A stretch of 64,000 bases of DNA from Paraclostridium benzoelyticum (GTDB lineage Bacteria > Bacillota > Clostridia > Peptostreptococcales > Peptostreptococcaceae). This document shows positions 54,173 through 62,810 of this stretch, one piece after another (position 1 is the stretch's first letter; each line of letters starts with the position of its first letter). The notes beneath the pieces are model-generated. The model was not told where the DNA came from. It searched no databases and saw nothing but the letters and a program-made list of their open reading frames with translations. Location: NCBI RefSeq assembly GCF_001006285.1, contig NZ_LBBT01000147.1:1-64000 (forward strand), given 5' to 3'. Position numbers and translations under genes: made by a program.

Positions 54173-56569
54173 ATGAAAAAAAATAGATTAGTATCTTGTG
54201 TAATGGTACTAACAATGTTAATTATATCAAGCTTAGGGAATATTGAAGGTAAATCTACTTCATATGCTCAAGAAATAAACAATTTAACTATTAAGGAAGT
54301 AGCAAGCGAAAATCCAATACATACACTGGATAATAAACTTTTGTTAGAACAAAGCACTGAAAAAATATCAGATACACAGTTGAAAGTAAATTTAAAAATA
54401 AAAGGGAATGAACAAGATGTAAATATTAAAAATACATCTTTTGAGAATAAAATATCTGACAACTTTGAAATAAGTTCAGAGAATATTTCCGTAAACGGAA
54501 TTAAAGAAAAGGAAAATATAAAAGGTGAAGTAACAAACTCTAAAGATAGTATAAGCGTTAATTTAGGAGATATATCTTCAAAAGAAGTAGATTTATCTTT
54601 TGAAGCAAAACTAAAAGATAATGCTCAAAAATGTGAAAATGAATCTTTAAATTTAAAATCAGAGATTAGATATAAATTAGAAAACAGTGAACAAGAAGTA
54701 TTAGAAAAATTCCCTAATGCTAAAGTTACTTTGGACAAAGAAGTAGAAAAATTAAATCCAGAAGCTATACAAACAGAATATAAATCAGAACCACAAACAG
54801 TACAAAATACTGAAAGATGCCAAGGTAATAAAAATTTAGAAATAAATAAAAGCGCTAAATTAAATGAAAATGGAACATATAATATAACCTTAGAAGCAAA
54901 AGGGGAAGGATCAATTCAAAATTCTAAAAAAGCTGATATAGTGCTTGTAATAGATTCATCAGGAAGTATGGATGATAAAATAAATAAAGTAAAAACTGCA
55001 GCTAAAAATTTAAGCAAAAATATTTTAAACTCAAGTAATAATGATCAAGTTAGAATATCTGTAGCTAATTTTTCATACAACTATGACTTTTTTCAATATT
55101 ATAAACCGGGAGCAAGTTCTGAAGTTCAAACAAACTTTACAACAAATTTAAACGAAATAAATAGGGCTATTTATAATATAAACCCAGGTGGAGGAACAAA
55201 TACTCAAGATGGTATATGGAGAGCAAAAAATCTTTTAGAAGGTTCAAGAGATGAAGCTAATAAATATGTAGTGTTTTTTTCAGATGGATTGCCAGTGAAC
55301 TCTAGAGATTATTGGGGATATACAGGATGGGACATACACGTTAAGAGTGCACAAAGAGAGTACTATAGATACTTTACAGGGTACGGAGCTCCTACACAAG
55401 TTACTATTGGAGGAATTGCATATAGGCCAACAGCAGAAACTATATATGTAAACAATAAACCTAGATATAAAGATGCTAAATTTTATAGTGTAGGATTATT
55501 TACTAATGCTCCTGAGGAGGAAAAAAGTCAAGCTATAAACTTTTTAAAAACTATTCAAAATGTAATTGATCCGAGTGAATATGAAGGTAAATATTATACT
55601 CAAGATTTAAATAGTATAAATGGAATATTTAATGATATAAGTAATGAAATAAAAGAAAATATTAATGCTTCAGTAGCTAAAGAATCTATTATACATGATG
55701 TAGTTTCAAAAGAGTTTAATATAGTGGACAAAAGCTGGAAGATAACAGATTTAGATGGAAATGAAATACAGATACCGCCTGAAAATGTTGTTGTATCTGA
55801 AAACTCAAAAGGCGAAGATGAAATAACGTTTAAAATAGGTAATATTATTGCAAATAAAAAAGCTGGAAATGGAAAACTTACAGGGGGAGTTAAAGTAAGT
55901 TTTGATATTTCAACTAAAGATCCATACTTTGGGGGTGAGAAAATTCCCACAAATGCAAATGCAGAAATTAAATATAAAGATCCTATAAATGGAAGTGATA
56001 AGGAACAAGTATTTAATAAGCCTATAGTTGATATACCTTATCAAACGGGAAAGGTAACTATAAAAAAAGAAATCGTAAAGAAAGATAAAAATGGAAACTG
56101 GACGGTAGTTAAAGATAGTGATGTAAATCGTAATGATAGGTTCTCTATATCAATAATTGGGAATTCAGGTAGCCAAAATCATAAATATACAGTGGATTTA
56201 AACGGAAACATGAAAACCTCTATGCCTTTTTATTTAAGAGGTGAAAAAACTGATATATCTAGTAATAAGGATTTTTCAAAGAACTATTTTACAGAAGGTT
56301 TATATGATGTAGAAGAAATTGTACCTATGAATTATGAAAAAGTTCAGGTATGGATAGATGCAGATCCTGCAGATAATAGGACTAAATGGGTTAAATTTGA
56401 AGAGTACGTAAATGATAAAAAAAATATTGATGAAAATAAAGCAAGAGATGGGAAGTTATTTATAGGTAAAGATAACAATAATATTAATATAAAAGTAAGT
56501 AATACTTTAGTGAATTATATGTTTTGGCAAGATAAAGCATATGTAGAAAATAAACTTAAGTATGATTAG
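54173..56569 (+). CDS. Large VWA-domain surface adhesin
   Basis: This 798-aa secreted protein has a signal (about 1-32) and a repeat-like Lys/Glu-rich segment to residue ~230. It then has a von Willebrand A domain with MIDAS D261-S-S-G-S in VLVIDSSGSM. A pilin-like/Cna-B-type beta region follows (about 480-798, with VKVSFDISTKDPYFGG and GLYDVEEIVP). It ends without an LPxTG signal or a membrane helix, so its wall link is unclear; it may ride on the fibre as a tip adhesin. GAGGAAC precedes the ATG. Copy G begins at its stop codon. Confidence 0.82.
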   Translation: MKKNRLVSCVMVLTMLIISSLGNIEGKSTSYAQEINNLTIKEVASENPIHTLDNKLLLEQSTEKISDTQLKVNLKIKGNEQDVNIKNTSFENKISDNFEISSENISVNGIKEKENIKGEVTNSKDSISVNLGDISSKEVDLSFEAKLKDNAQKCENESLNLKSEIRYKLENSEQEVLEKFPNAKVTLDKEVEKLNPEAIQTEYKSEPQTVQNTERCQGNKNLEINKSAKLNENGTYNITLEAKGEGSIQNSKKADIVLVIDSSGSMDDKINKVKTAAKNLSKNILNSSNNDQVRISVANFSYNYDFFQYYKPGASSEVQTNFTTNLNEINRAIYNINPGGGTNTQDGIWRAKNLLEGSRDEANKYVVFFSDGLPVNSRDYWGYTGWDIHVKSAQREYYRYFTGYGAPTQVTIGGIAYRPTAETIYVNNKPRYKDAKFYSVGLFTNAPEEEKSQAINFLKTIQNVIDPSEYEGKYYTQDLNSINGIFNDISNEIKENINASVAKESIIHDVVSKEFNIVDKSWKITDLDGNEIQIPPENVVVSENSKGEDEITFKIGNIIANKKAGNGKLTGGVKVSFDISTKDPYFGGEKIPTNANAEIKYKDPINGSDKEQVFNKPIVDIPYQTGKVTIKKEIVKKDKNGNWTVVKDSDVNRNDRFSISIIGNSGSQNHKYTVDLNGNMKTSMPFYLRGEKTDISSNKDFSKNYFTEGLYDVEEIVPMNYEKVQVWIDADPADNRTKWVKFEEYVNDKKNIDENKARDGKLFIGKDNNNINIKVSNTLVNYMFWQDKAYVENKLKYD

Positions 56570-56695
56570 AGACTGGGTTAATGGTGGGCTCGGGATTGAA
56601 TTTATGTTTTGCTCCATACAAGTTAGGGAGATGCTTGTAAATGTCGCAGCAACATAAAATTCAATCCCTCGCCAAAATATAAGCCAGTCTTTTTG
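56570..56695. repeat. Palindromic element, copy G
   Basis: AGACTGGGTT...AAGCCAGTCT outer arms and GGGATTGAATTTATG...CATAAAATTCAATCCC middle arms. The core TTTTGCTCCATACAAG...CTTGTAAATGTCGCAGCAA closely matches copy F. It begins at the stop codon of the VWA gene and ends in T5. Confidence 0.88.
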
Positions 56696-56711
56696 TGTTG
56701 GATGAAAAAAT

Positions 56712-56768
56712 GAATGTCGCTGCAACATAAAATTCAATCTCTCGCCCAAGTATAGCTCAGTATTTTTT
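56712..56768. repeat. Extra right half of element G
   Basis: GAATGTCGCTGCAACATAAA and TTCAATCTCTCGCCCAAG repeat the right half of G, ending CTCAGTATTTTTT, without a left half. Confidence 0.8.
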
Positions 56769-56860
56769 GTTAAAAATTATATGAATAGGAATATTGCGTT
56801 TTGATATATGCTAAAATATTAGATACACATAAAAATAATATAATTATATAGAGGTGAATT

Positions 56861-57262
56861 ATGGAAAATTTAAAAGAGATTAGGTGGAAGCAAAGATTTG
56901 AAAATTTTGAAAAGTCATATAAATTATTAAAAAAATATTCTAATCAACCGATAAGGACAGAGCTTGAAAGGGCTGGTATAATACAATTTTTTGAAATGAC
57001 ATTTGAACTTGCATGGAAGGTACTAAAAGATTATCTAGAATCTGAAGGTTATATGGTAAAAAGTCCAAGAGAAACTGTAAAACAAGCTTTTCAGATAGGA
57101 TTAATAGATAATGGACATATATGGATAGATGCATTATCAAATAGAAATTTAACTACTCATACTTATGATGAAGAGTTAGCAGAGAAAATGACTAAAGAAA
57201 TATTAATGGCATATTTGCCAGAATTAGACAGTATGTATAAAAAATTATCAAAGGAGATTTAG
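56861..57262 (+). CDS. HEPN/HI0074-family nucleotidyltransferase partner
   Basis: This 133-aa helical protein of the HI0074 (nucleotidyltransferase substrate-binding) group has EFTFELAWKVLKDYLE-like core helices. A HEPN-type R-x4-H motif (RNLTTH) follows near residue 98. HEPN proteins of this kind are RNase toxins held in check by the paired nucleotidyltransferase, which starts 1 base downstream. AGAGGTGA lies before the ATG. Confidence 0.85.
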   Translation: MENLKEIRWKQRFENFEKSYKLLKKYSNQPIRTELERAGIIQFFEMTFELAWKVLKDYLESEGYMVKSPRETVKQAFQIGLIDNGHIWIDALSNRNLTTHTYDEELAEKMTKEILMAYLPELDSMYKKLSKEI

Positions 57263-57263
57263 T

Positions 57264-57569
57264 ATGTTTGGCTTATTAGATAGAGATATGATATATATAC
57301 ATAAAGCTTTAGAGCATTTTGAAGAGATAGAAAAGGCAATAATATTCGGCAGCAGGGCTATGGGTAATTATAAAAAGGGATCTGATGTAGATATAGCTAT
57401 AATAGGCGAGGATGTAAGTAGTAACACCATTTTAAAATTAGATGACTATTTAAATGAAGTTTATCCATTACCATACTTTTTTGATATTATACAATATAAT
57501 TCAATAAAAAATGAAAAGTTAATAGAACATATAAATAATGAAGGAAAATTAATATATACAATAAAATAG
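57264..57569 (+). CDS. MNT-type minimal nucleotidyltransferase
   Basis: This 101-aa protein has the Pol-beta nucleotidyltransferase signature FGSRAMGNYKKGSDVDIAI, with the two metal-binding Asp residues in SDVDIA. With the preceding HEPN gene it forms a two-gene MNT/HEPN pair, a likely antitoxin that modifies its partner with nucleotides. It begins 1 base after the HEPN stop. Confidence 0.87.
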   Translation: MFGLLDRDMIYIHKALEHFEEIEKAIIFGSRAMGNYKKGSDVDIAIIGEDVSSNTILKLDDYLNEVYPLPYFFDIIQYNSIKNEKLIEHINNEGKLIYTIK

Positions 57570-57577
57570 GGTGATAC

Positions 57578-57716
57578 AAAGACTGGGTTACTTGTAGGCT
57601 CGGGATTTGTGTGTATGTTTTGCTCCATAAAAGCTGTGAAGATGCTTGTAAATGTCGCGGCAACATACAGCACAAATCCCTCGCCAAAATATAAGCCAGT
57701 CTTTTTGTGTTGGATG
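57578..57716. repeat. Palindromic element, copy H
   Basis: AAAGACTGGGTTA...TAAGCCAGTCTTT outer arms. The middle arms GGGATTTGTGTGTATG...CATACAGCACAAATCCC differ from copy G. The core TTTTGCTCCATAAAAGC...GCTTGTAAATGTCGCGGCAA is the same family. Confidence 0.88.
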
Positions 57717-57721
57717 AAAAA

Positions 57722-57779
57722 TAAATGTCGCGGCAACATAAAATTCAATCCCTCGCTCCAAGTATAGATCAGTCTTTTT
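57722..57779. repeat. Extra right half next to element H
   Basis: AAATGTCGCGGCAACATAAA then TTCAATCCCTCGCTCCAAG and CAGTCTTTTTG. Its arm sequence matches copy G (AAAATTCAATCCC), not the adjacent copy H, so the half came from a G-type element. Confidence 0.8.
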
Positions 57780-57921
57780 GTGTGAGAAAATAAGATGACA
57801 AAGGTAATGAAACTTTATATAATGAGATTACAATAAATAAGCTTAAAGTATATATTAAAATTAATAAAATAAGAATATGAGGTTTTGTAAACAGCAGTAA
57901 TTATTAAGGATGTGTTTTAAT

Positions 57922-59283
57922 ATGATTATAAAGAAACTAAAATCTTTATCGACATTTTGGAAAATGACCCTTATATCATTTATATCTATAGTAGTAATAT
58001 TTTTAATAACTTATATATCTCAATTTATAGTATTTAGAGTTTGGACTATAAAATATGAAAAAGAAGAAATTCAATCAAGAGCTAATGAACTAGAAATTTT
58101 ACTTAATAGCAATAGCTCATATGAAGTTCAAAAAGAAATTTTAGAATCTATGAATTTAAATGCTATTATATATAATTCAGATAACAAAGAACTTTTAAAT
58201 ACAATGTATGAAAAACCTAAACATTTTGATTATCAAAAACCAAGTTCATATATTATAGACACATCTTTGAGCGTAAATAACGATAAGGTAAGCTTAATAA
58301 CTCCTGTGCATGTAGGTGATCAAAAATACTATATGTATTTAGAGCGAGAAAGTGAATTATATGATGATTTCCTGGAAAATACAATCCTTATAATTGTTTT
58401 TATGTTGATAATAGGATTAATAATAAGTTTAATAGCAGGAATATATATATCAAGACAGTTTATAAAAAAATTAAACAACTTAAGCAACACTATGAAAGAA
58501 GTACAAGAAAAAGGAATAACAAGTAGAGTATATATACAAAATCCAAAAGATGAGTTTGATAAAGTTAATATAATATTTAATGAAATGATGGACTCAGTTG
58601 AACACTCATTTGGAGTACAAAGACAATTTGTTCAAGATGCATCACACGAACTTAGAACGCCTCTAACCATATTAAAAGGACATTTAAAGATGTTAGATAG
58701 ATGGGGAAAAAATGATCCTGAAACACTAAATAAATCGCTTAAAATAAGTTTAGATGAAGTTGATAGATTAACAAAACTTGTAAATGATTTATTAGAACTT
58801 GGAAAATTAGACAACAAAACAATAGTTGATGAAGAAATAGAAAAAATAAACTTAGAAGCTTCAATCGATCAAATTATATATGACTTTGAAGTCATAAGAA
58901 AAGATGTTGATTTTAAATTTGAGTGTGAAAAAGATGCTTATATTTATATGAACAAGAAACATTTTAAGCAACTTTTCATAATATTTATAGATAATGCTAT
59001 AAAGTACTGTGAAAAAGATGAAAAGGAAATAAAAATAAAAGTGTACAGAGAAAAAAGAAAAATGTACATATCTATAAAGGATAATGGCATAGGAATAGAA
59101 AAAGAAGAAATTCCAAAGATAACAGATAAATTCTATAGAGTTGATAAATCAAGAAAATATAACAATAGCTTTGGAATAGGACTATCTATTGCAGCTCAAA
59201 TAATTAATTTATACAACTATAAATTGAAAATTAAAAGTGAAGTTGGAATAGGAACAGAGATACTTATAGAATGCAATCAATAA
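57922..59283 (+). CDS. Sensor histidine kinase (no adjacent response regulator)
   Basis: This 453-aa kinase has two helices (about 11-33 and 155-177) framing an extracellular sensor, a HAMP region, then the phospho-acceptor His in DASHELRTPLTILKG. ATP-binding boxes N (IFIDNAIKYCE), G1 (IKDNGIGIEKEEI) and G2 (NSFGIGLSIAAQI) follow. No response regulator gene lies on either side, which is unusual for this OmpR-partner type. The ATG at 57922 has AAGGA 11 bases upstream; an in-frame ATG 12 bases earlier overlaps it. Confidence 0.9.
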   Translation: MIIKKLKSLSTFWKMTLISFISIVVIFLITYISQFIVFRVWTIKYEKEEIQSRANELEILLNSNSSYEVQKEILESMNLNAIIYNSDNKELLNTMYEKPKHFDYQKPSSYIIDTSLSVNNDKVSLITPVHVGDQKYYMYLERESELYDDFLENTILIIVFMLIIGLIISLIAGIYISRQFIKKLNNLSNTMKEVQEKGITSRVYIQNPKDEFDKVNIIFNEMMDSVEHSFGVQRQFVQDASHELRTPLTILKGHLKMLDRWGKNDPETLNKSLKISLDEVDRLTKLVNDLLELGKLDNKTIVDEEIEKINLEASIDQIIYDFEVIRKDVDFKFECEKDAYIYMNKKHFKQLFIIFIDNAIKYCEKDEKEIKIKVYREKRKMYISIKDNGIGIEKEEIPKITDKFYRVDKSRKYNNSFGIGLSIAAQIINLYNYKLKIKSEVGIGTEILIECNQ

Positions 59284-59404
59284 ACCAAGGATGGAAAGTA
59301 AATCCTTGGTTTTACTTTTTGCTAAAGAAAAATAAGTAGCAACCGATATTTATATGTGCTAATATATGGATATCTAAATTAATAATTAGTATAGGGAGGA
59401 TTTT

Positions 59405-60316
59405 ATGAGTACTTTCAAAAAAATAGTCATAGGATTAGTTATTTTCATTGTAGCTGTTCCGATGGTGGCTTTTGGATATTTTTATTTTAAGCTAAACTCT
59501 ATATATGATAGTAGTGCAGCTAAAGATGTAAAAGAAAAGGTTGAAAAAGCTGATGATAAAGATGGTATAACTAATATATTATTAGCTGGGGTTGATGGAA
59601 ACAATTTAGACAAGGGAAATAGATCTGATTCTATGATGGTTTTAACTATCGATGAAAAAAATAATGATATTAGAATAACTTCTCTTGCACGTGATACTTA
59701 TGTTCAAATTCCAGGTTATGGAGAAGAAAAATTAACGCATGCTTACGCTTATGGGGGGCCTGCGCTTTTACTTCAAACTATAGATAAAAACTTTGGACTT
59801 AAAATTGATAAGTATGCTGTTGTAAGTTTTAGCTCTTTTGAAAAAATTATAGACGCTTTAGGTGGAGTTGAAATAGATGTATTACCTAAAGAGGTAAGTT
59901 ATATTCCAGGTGTAAATAGTGCTGGTAAACAAACTTTAAATGGAGCAGAAGCTCTAGCATATAGTAGAATAAGATATGCAGATGATGCTTATCAAAGAGA
60001 TAATAGACAAAGAACTGTTATGCAAGCTGCATATAACAAATTATCAAGCAATCCAGGAGATCTTATGGAAATAGGAAACACTATATTAGGATATACAAAA
60101 ACTAATATACCTCCAATGGAAATATTTAAATTAGCTAATAAAGTTATAAAAATGAACTTTACAGAATTCCCACAACTTGAATTCCCACTTGAAGGACATA
60201 GAGATGGAAAAATAGTAAGTAAAGAAAAAGGATGGGTAATTCTTTGGGATAAAGAATACAATAACGAACAACTTAAAAAATTCATATTTGATTATAAAAA
60301 TTACACTCAACAATAA
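59405..60316 (+). CDS. LytR-CpsA-Psr (LCP) family phosphotransferase
   Basis: This 303-aa membrane-anchored protein (helix 9-27) has an extracellular LCP domain. Key segments are ILLAGVDG, NRSDSMMVLTID with the conserved Arg/Asp, SLARDTYVQIPGYGEEKLTHAYAYGGP and YSRIRYADDAYQRDNRQR. LCP enzymes attach glycopolymers to peptidoglycan, which fits the polysaccharide genes that follow. AGGGAGGA precedes the ATG. Confidence 0.93.
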   Translation: MSTFKKIVIGLVIFIVAVPMVAFGYFYFKLNSIYDSSAAKDVKEKVEKADDKDGITNILLAGVDGNNLDKGNRSDSMMVLTIDEKNNDIRITSLARDTYVQIPGYGEEKLTHAYAYGGPALLLQTIDKNFGLKIDKYAVVSFSSFEKIIDALGGVEIDVLPKEVSYIPGVNSAGKQTLNGAEALAYSRIRYADDAYQRDNRQRTVMQAAYNKLSSNPGDLMEIGNTILGYTKTNIPPMEIFKLANKVIKMNFTEFPQLEFPLEGHRDGKIVSKEKGWVILWDKEYNNEQLKKFIFDYKNYTQQ

Positions 60317-60323
60317 GTGAGGT

Positions 60324-60458
60324 AAAAAAAGCTATCTATTTAGAGTAGGTATCGATAGAAAGCCTTTGAGTTTTGCTCCCAAAGCGGAAAGAACGCTTTA
60401 AAGGTCGCTAAAACTTAAAGGCTTTCTATTCTATACTCTAAATTAGATAGCTTTTTTA
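60324..60458. repeat. Palindromic element, copy I
   Basis: AAAAAAGCTATCTATTTAGAG and CTCTAAATTAGATAGCTTTTTT outer arms. The middle arms are GATAGAAAGCCTTTGAGTTTT and AAAACTTAAAGGCTTTCTAT. The core TTTTGCTCCCAAAGC...GCTTTAAAGGTCGCTAAAA is the same as copy A. Acts as terminator of the LCP gene. Confidence 0.87.
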
Positions 60459-60598
60459 TATTGTAAGAGGAATAGGGGATTTTAATTTTGGCGAAACGTG
60501 TAAAAAAATTGAAAAATTTAGCTAAAAGGTGTAAAGTTTTAAAATAAGGGGTCGATACATAAATCGTATGGGGAAAAACACACTAAGAGGAGGGCCAA

Positions 60599-61318
60599 AT
60601 GGAAGAAACGATAGACTTAAGGGAATATTTCCAAATAATTAAAAAACGAGCGTGGATAATCGCACTAATAACTGTAATAGCAATGATAATAAGCGGACTT
60701 ATAAGTTTCTTTGTATTAAAACCAGAATATCAAGCAAGTACGACTTTAATAGTTAATGCAGAACAAAGTGCTGCAACTAATAACATGATAACAGGAGATC
60801 AGTTAAATGTTACTCAAAAGTTAACGTTAACATATGGTGAGATAATAAAATCAAAATCAGTACTAAATTCAGTAATAAATAAATTAGATTTAAACATGAC
60901 TTATGATGAGTTACTTAATAGTTTAAAAGTAGAGCCAGTTAAGGATACTCAAATATTATCTATAAGTGTGACGAATACAAGTCCAAGCAAGGCTATGAAA
61001 ATAGCTAATGCTATACCTACAATATTTTCTAAAGAAGCAAAAAGAATAACAAATGCAAACAGTGTTGAAGTAATAGATAAGGCGAGAGTACCTGAAAAAC
61101 CAGTAAAACCTAATAAGGTTATGAACGTAGCAATAGCTGGAGTTTTAGGGTTTATGATAGGGCTATTCATAGTATTCTTATTAGAATTTATGGATAGAAA
61201 AATGAAAACAGCTCAAGATATCGAAAAATATCTAAACTTACCTACGCTAGGAGTAGTACCTAACGAAAATATAGAAAAGAAAGGTAGAAAAAAGCATGCT
61301 AAAAAAACTAATAACTAA
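60599..61318 (+). CDS. Wzz/YveK-type polysaccharide chain-length and kinase-activator protein
   Basis: This 239-aa protein has two helices (about 17-37 and 174-196) around an extracellular Wzz domain, followed by a short cytoplasmic tail. Proteins of this type activate the cognate tyrosine kinase, whose gene overlaps this one by 23 bases. It begins with METIDLREYF-like sequence nearly identical to the gene at 63914. AGAGGAGGG precedes the ATG. The 130-base leader upstream has no structure I recognise. Confidence 0.9.
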   Translation: MEETIDLREYFQIIKKRAWIIALITVIAMIISGLISFFVLKPEYQASTTLIVNAEQSAATNNMITGDQLNVTQKLTLTYGEIIKSKSVLNSVINKLDLNMTYDELLNSLKVEPVKDTQILSISVTNTSPSKAMKIANAIPTIFSKEAKRITNANSVEVIDKARVPEKPVKPNKVMNVAIAGVLGFMIGLFIVFLLEFMDRKMKTAQDIEKYLNLPTLGVVPNENIEKKGRKKHAKKTNN

Positions 61319-61970
61319 AAGAAATCCAAAATCACCAATATCAGAAGCATACAGAACTATAAGGACTAATATAGAATATTCAAATATAGATAAAGAAATA
61401 AAATCAATACTAGTAACAAGTTCTCAGCAAAATGAAGGTAAAAGTACAGTAATAGCTAATTTAGCAGTAAGCTTTGCTGCTATGGAAGGTAAAAGAATAC
61501 TAGTGGTTGAGGGAGACTTAAGAAACCCAACAGTACACAGAATGTTTAACATAAGCAACACTCATGGAATCACAGATATTTTAACTGGACAAAAATCATT
61601 TGATGAATGTGTTAACAAAACAGAAGTAGATGGTTTAGAAGTATTAACTTGCGGTAAAATACCTCCAAACCCAGCAGAGATGTTAGCATCAAAAAAAATG
61701 AAAATCTTCTTAGAGTCTTTAAAAGATTACTATGATTATGTATTTATAGATGCACCACCAATAGGAATAATAACTGATGCAGGAATACTATCTACATATA
61801 CAGACGGAAGTATATTAGTAGTTGCATCAAAAGAAGTAGATATAGAAATGGCACAAATAGCAAAAGAAAGATTAGATAAAGTAGGTGCTAACATACTAGG
61901 CGTTGTACTTAACAAGTTTGAAGACACTAATGGATCTTACGGATACTATAACTATTACTATGGAGCATAA
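61296..61970 (+). CDS. CpsD/CapB family tyrosine-protein kinase
   Basis: This 224-aa bacterial tyrosine kinase has Walker A SSQQNEGKSTV, Walker A' VEGDLRNP and Walker B FIDAPPIG. The C-terminal tyrosine cluster GSYGYYNYYYGA is the autophosphorylation tail. It works with the preceding Wzz-type activator to control polysaccharide synthesis. A terminator hairpin (AAAAAGTTACC...GGTAACTTTTTT) follows. Confidence 0.93.
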   Translation: MLKKLITKRNPKSPISEAYRTIRTNIEYSNIDKEIKSILVTSSQQNEGKSTVIANLAVSFAAMEGKRILVVEGDLRNPTVHRMFNISNTHGITDILTGQKSFDECVNKTEVDGLEVLTCGKIPPNPAEMLASKKMKIFLESLKDYYDYVFIDAPPIGIITDAGILSTYTDGSILVVASKEVDIEMAQIAKERLDKVGANILGVVLNKFEDTNGSYGYYNYYYGA

Positions 61971-61976
61971 AACTTT

Positions 61977-62013
61977 TAAAAAGTTACCTATTTTTCAAGG
62001 TAACTTTTTTTGT
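61977..62013 (+). terminator. Terminator after the tyrosine kinase gene
   Basis: AAAAAGTTACCT, loop, AAGGTAACTTTTTTT, a tight hairpin with T-run. Confidence 0.88.
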
Positions 62014-62086
62014 TCGACAGATTTAGGCAAAAAAATAAATAAGTAAATGTTATATTATATCAGAGAGTGAATATTAGGAGGAAATA

Positions 62087-62791
62087 ATGATGAAGTATAA
62101 AAGAAATGAAAAACTTGTTATAGCTATAGCTTGTTCTTTAACTGCAGTTGTAGTAGTAGGATTTACACTCATGGGAGGATCTTTTAAATCAAAAGAAGAA
62201 CATTACGTATCTAGAGTATCTAGCTCTAAATCAGAAATAAACATATCTAAAAATGATTATGAAATTATAAAACAAGAAGAAAAAGATGGAATAAACACAT
62301 TTGTAGTTTTAGAAAAAAAGGCCTTTAATAAAGAGGAAATGGGACAACTTTCAAAAAATATAATAAAGGATATGAATAAAAACTTTAATATTTATATATT
62401 CGACGATAAAGAAAAAGCACAAGATTTCAACTACGAAGCAGATAAAACTCAAACTCTTATAAAAGCAGTAGATCAACAACAAGTAGAAATTCAAACATAT
62501 CACACAATAAAAGAAGAACCTAAAAGTGTACCACAATATTATGCAGTAGAATCTATAAAAGATGTAGATGGGAAAACTCAAATATCATTAAGTCTTGAAA
62601 GTATAAAACAACCTGAAAAAGCATTAAGCCAAATGAAGTTTTTAGGAGAAACAATAAAGGATTTAAATAAAGATAAAAAAATAGAAAACTTAGAAATAAA
62701 AGCATTTAGCAAAGATAGCCAAGCTCCAAATTGGGAATATACATCAGAAAATAAAAGCTTAGTTATACAAAATGAATTAGTAGAAATATAA
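62087..62791 (+). CDS. Membrane-anchored protein of unknown function
   Basis: I do not recognise this 234-aa protein. A basic N-terminus and one helix (about 11-28) are followed by an extracellular alpha/beta domain with many Lys and Glu residues. No catalytic motif is visible. It has a strong AGGAGGA site and is followed after 19 bases by another exported protein. Both sit between two Wzz-type genes, suggesting a part in the cell-surface polysaccharide locus. Confidence 0.7.
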   Translation: MMKYKRNEKLVIAIACSLTAVVVVGFTLMGGSFKSKEEHYVSRVSSSKSEINISKNDYEIIKQEEKDGINTFVVLEKKAFNKEEMGQLSKNIIKDMNKNFNIYIFDDKEKAQDFNYEADKTQTLIKAVDQQQVEIQTYHTIKEEPKSVPQYYAVESIKDVDGKTQISLSLESIKQPEKALSQMKFLGETIKDLNKDKKIENLEIKAFSKDSQAPNWEYTSENKSLVIQNELVEI

Positions 62792-62810
62792 AAGTAGAAA
62801 GGAGTATACT

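Noticed and set aside
50547-57748. Minus-strand open frames over the palindromes that share similar peptides
   Set aside because: They arise because copies F, G and H share DNA; the peptides have no start-site support or family features and merely mirror the repeat.
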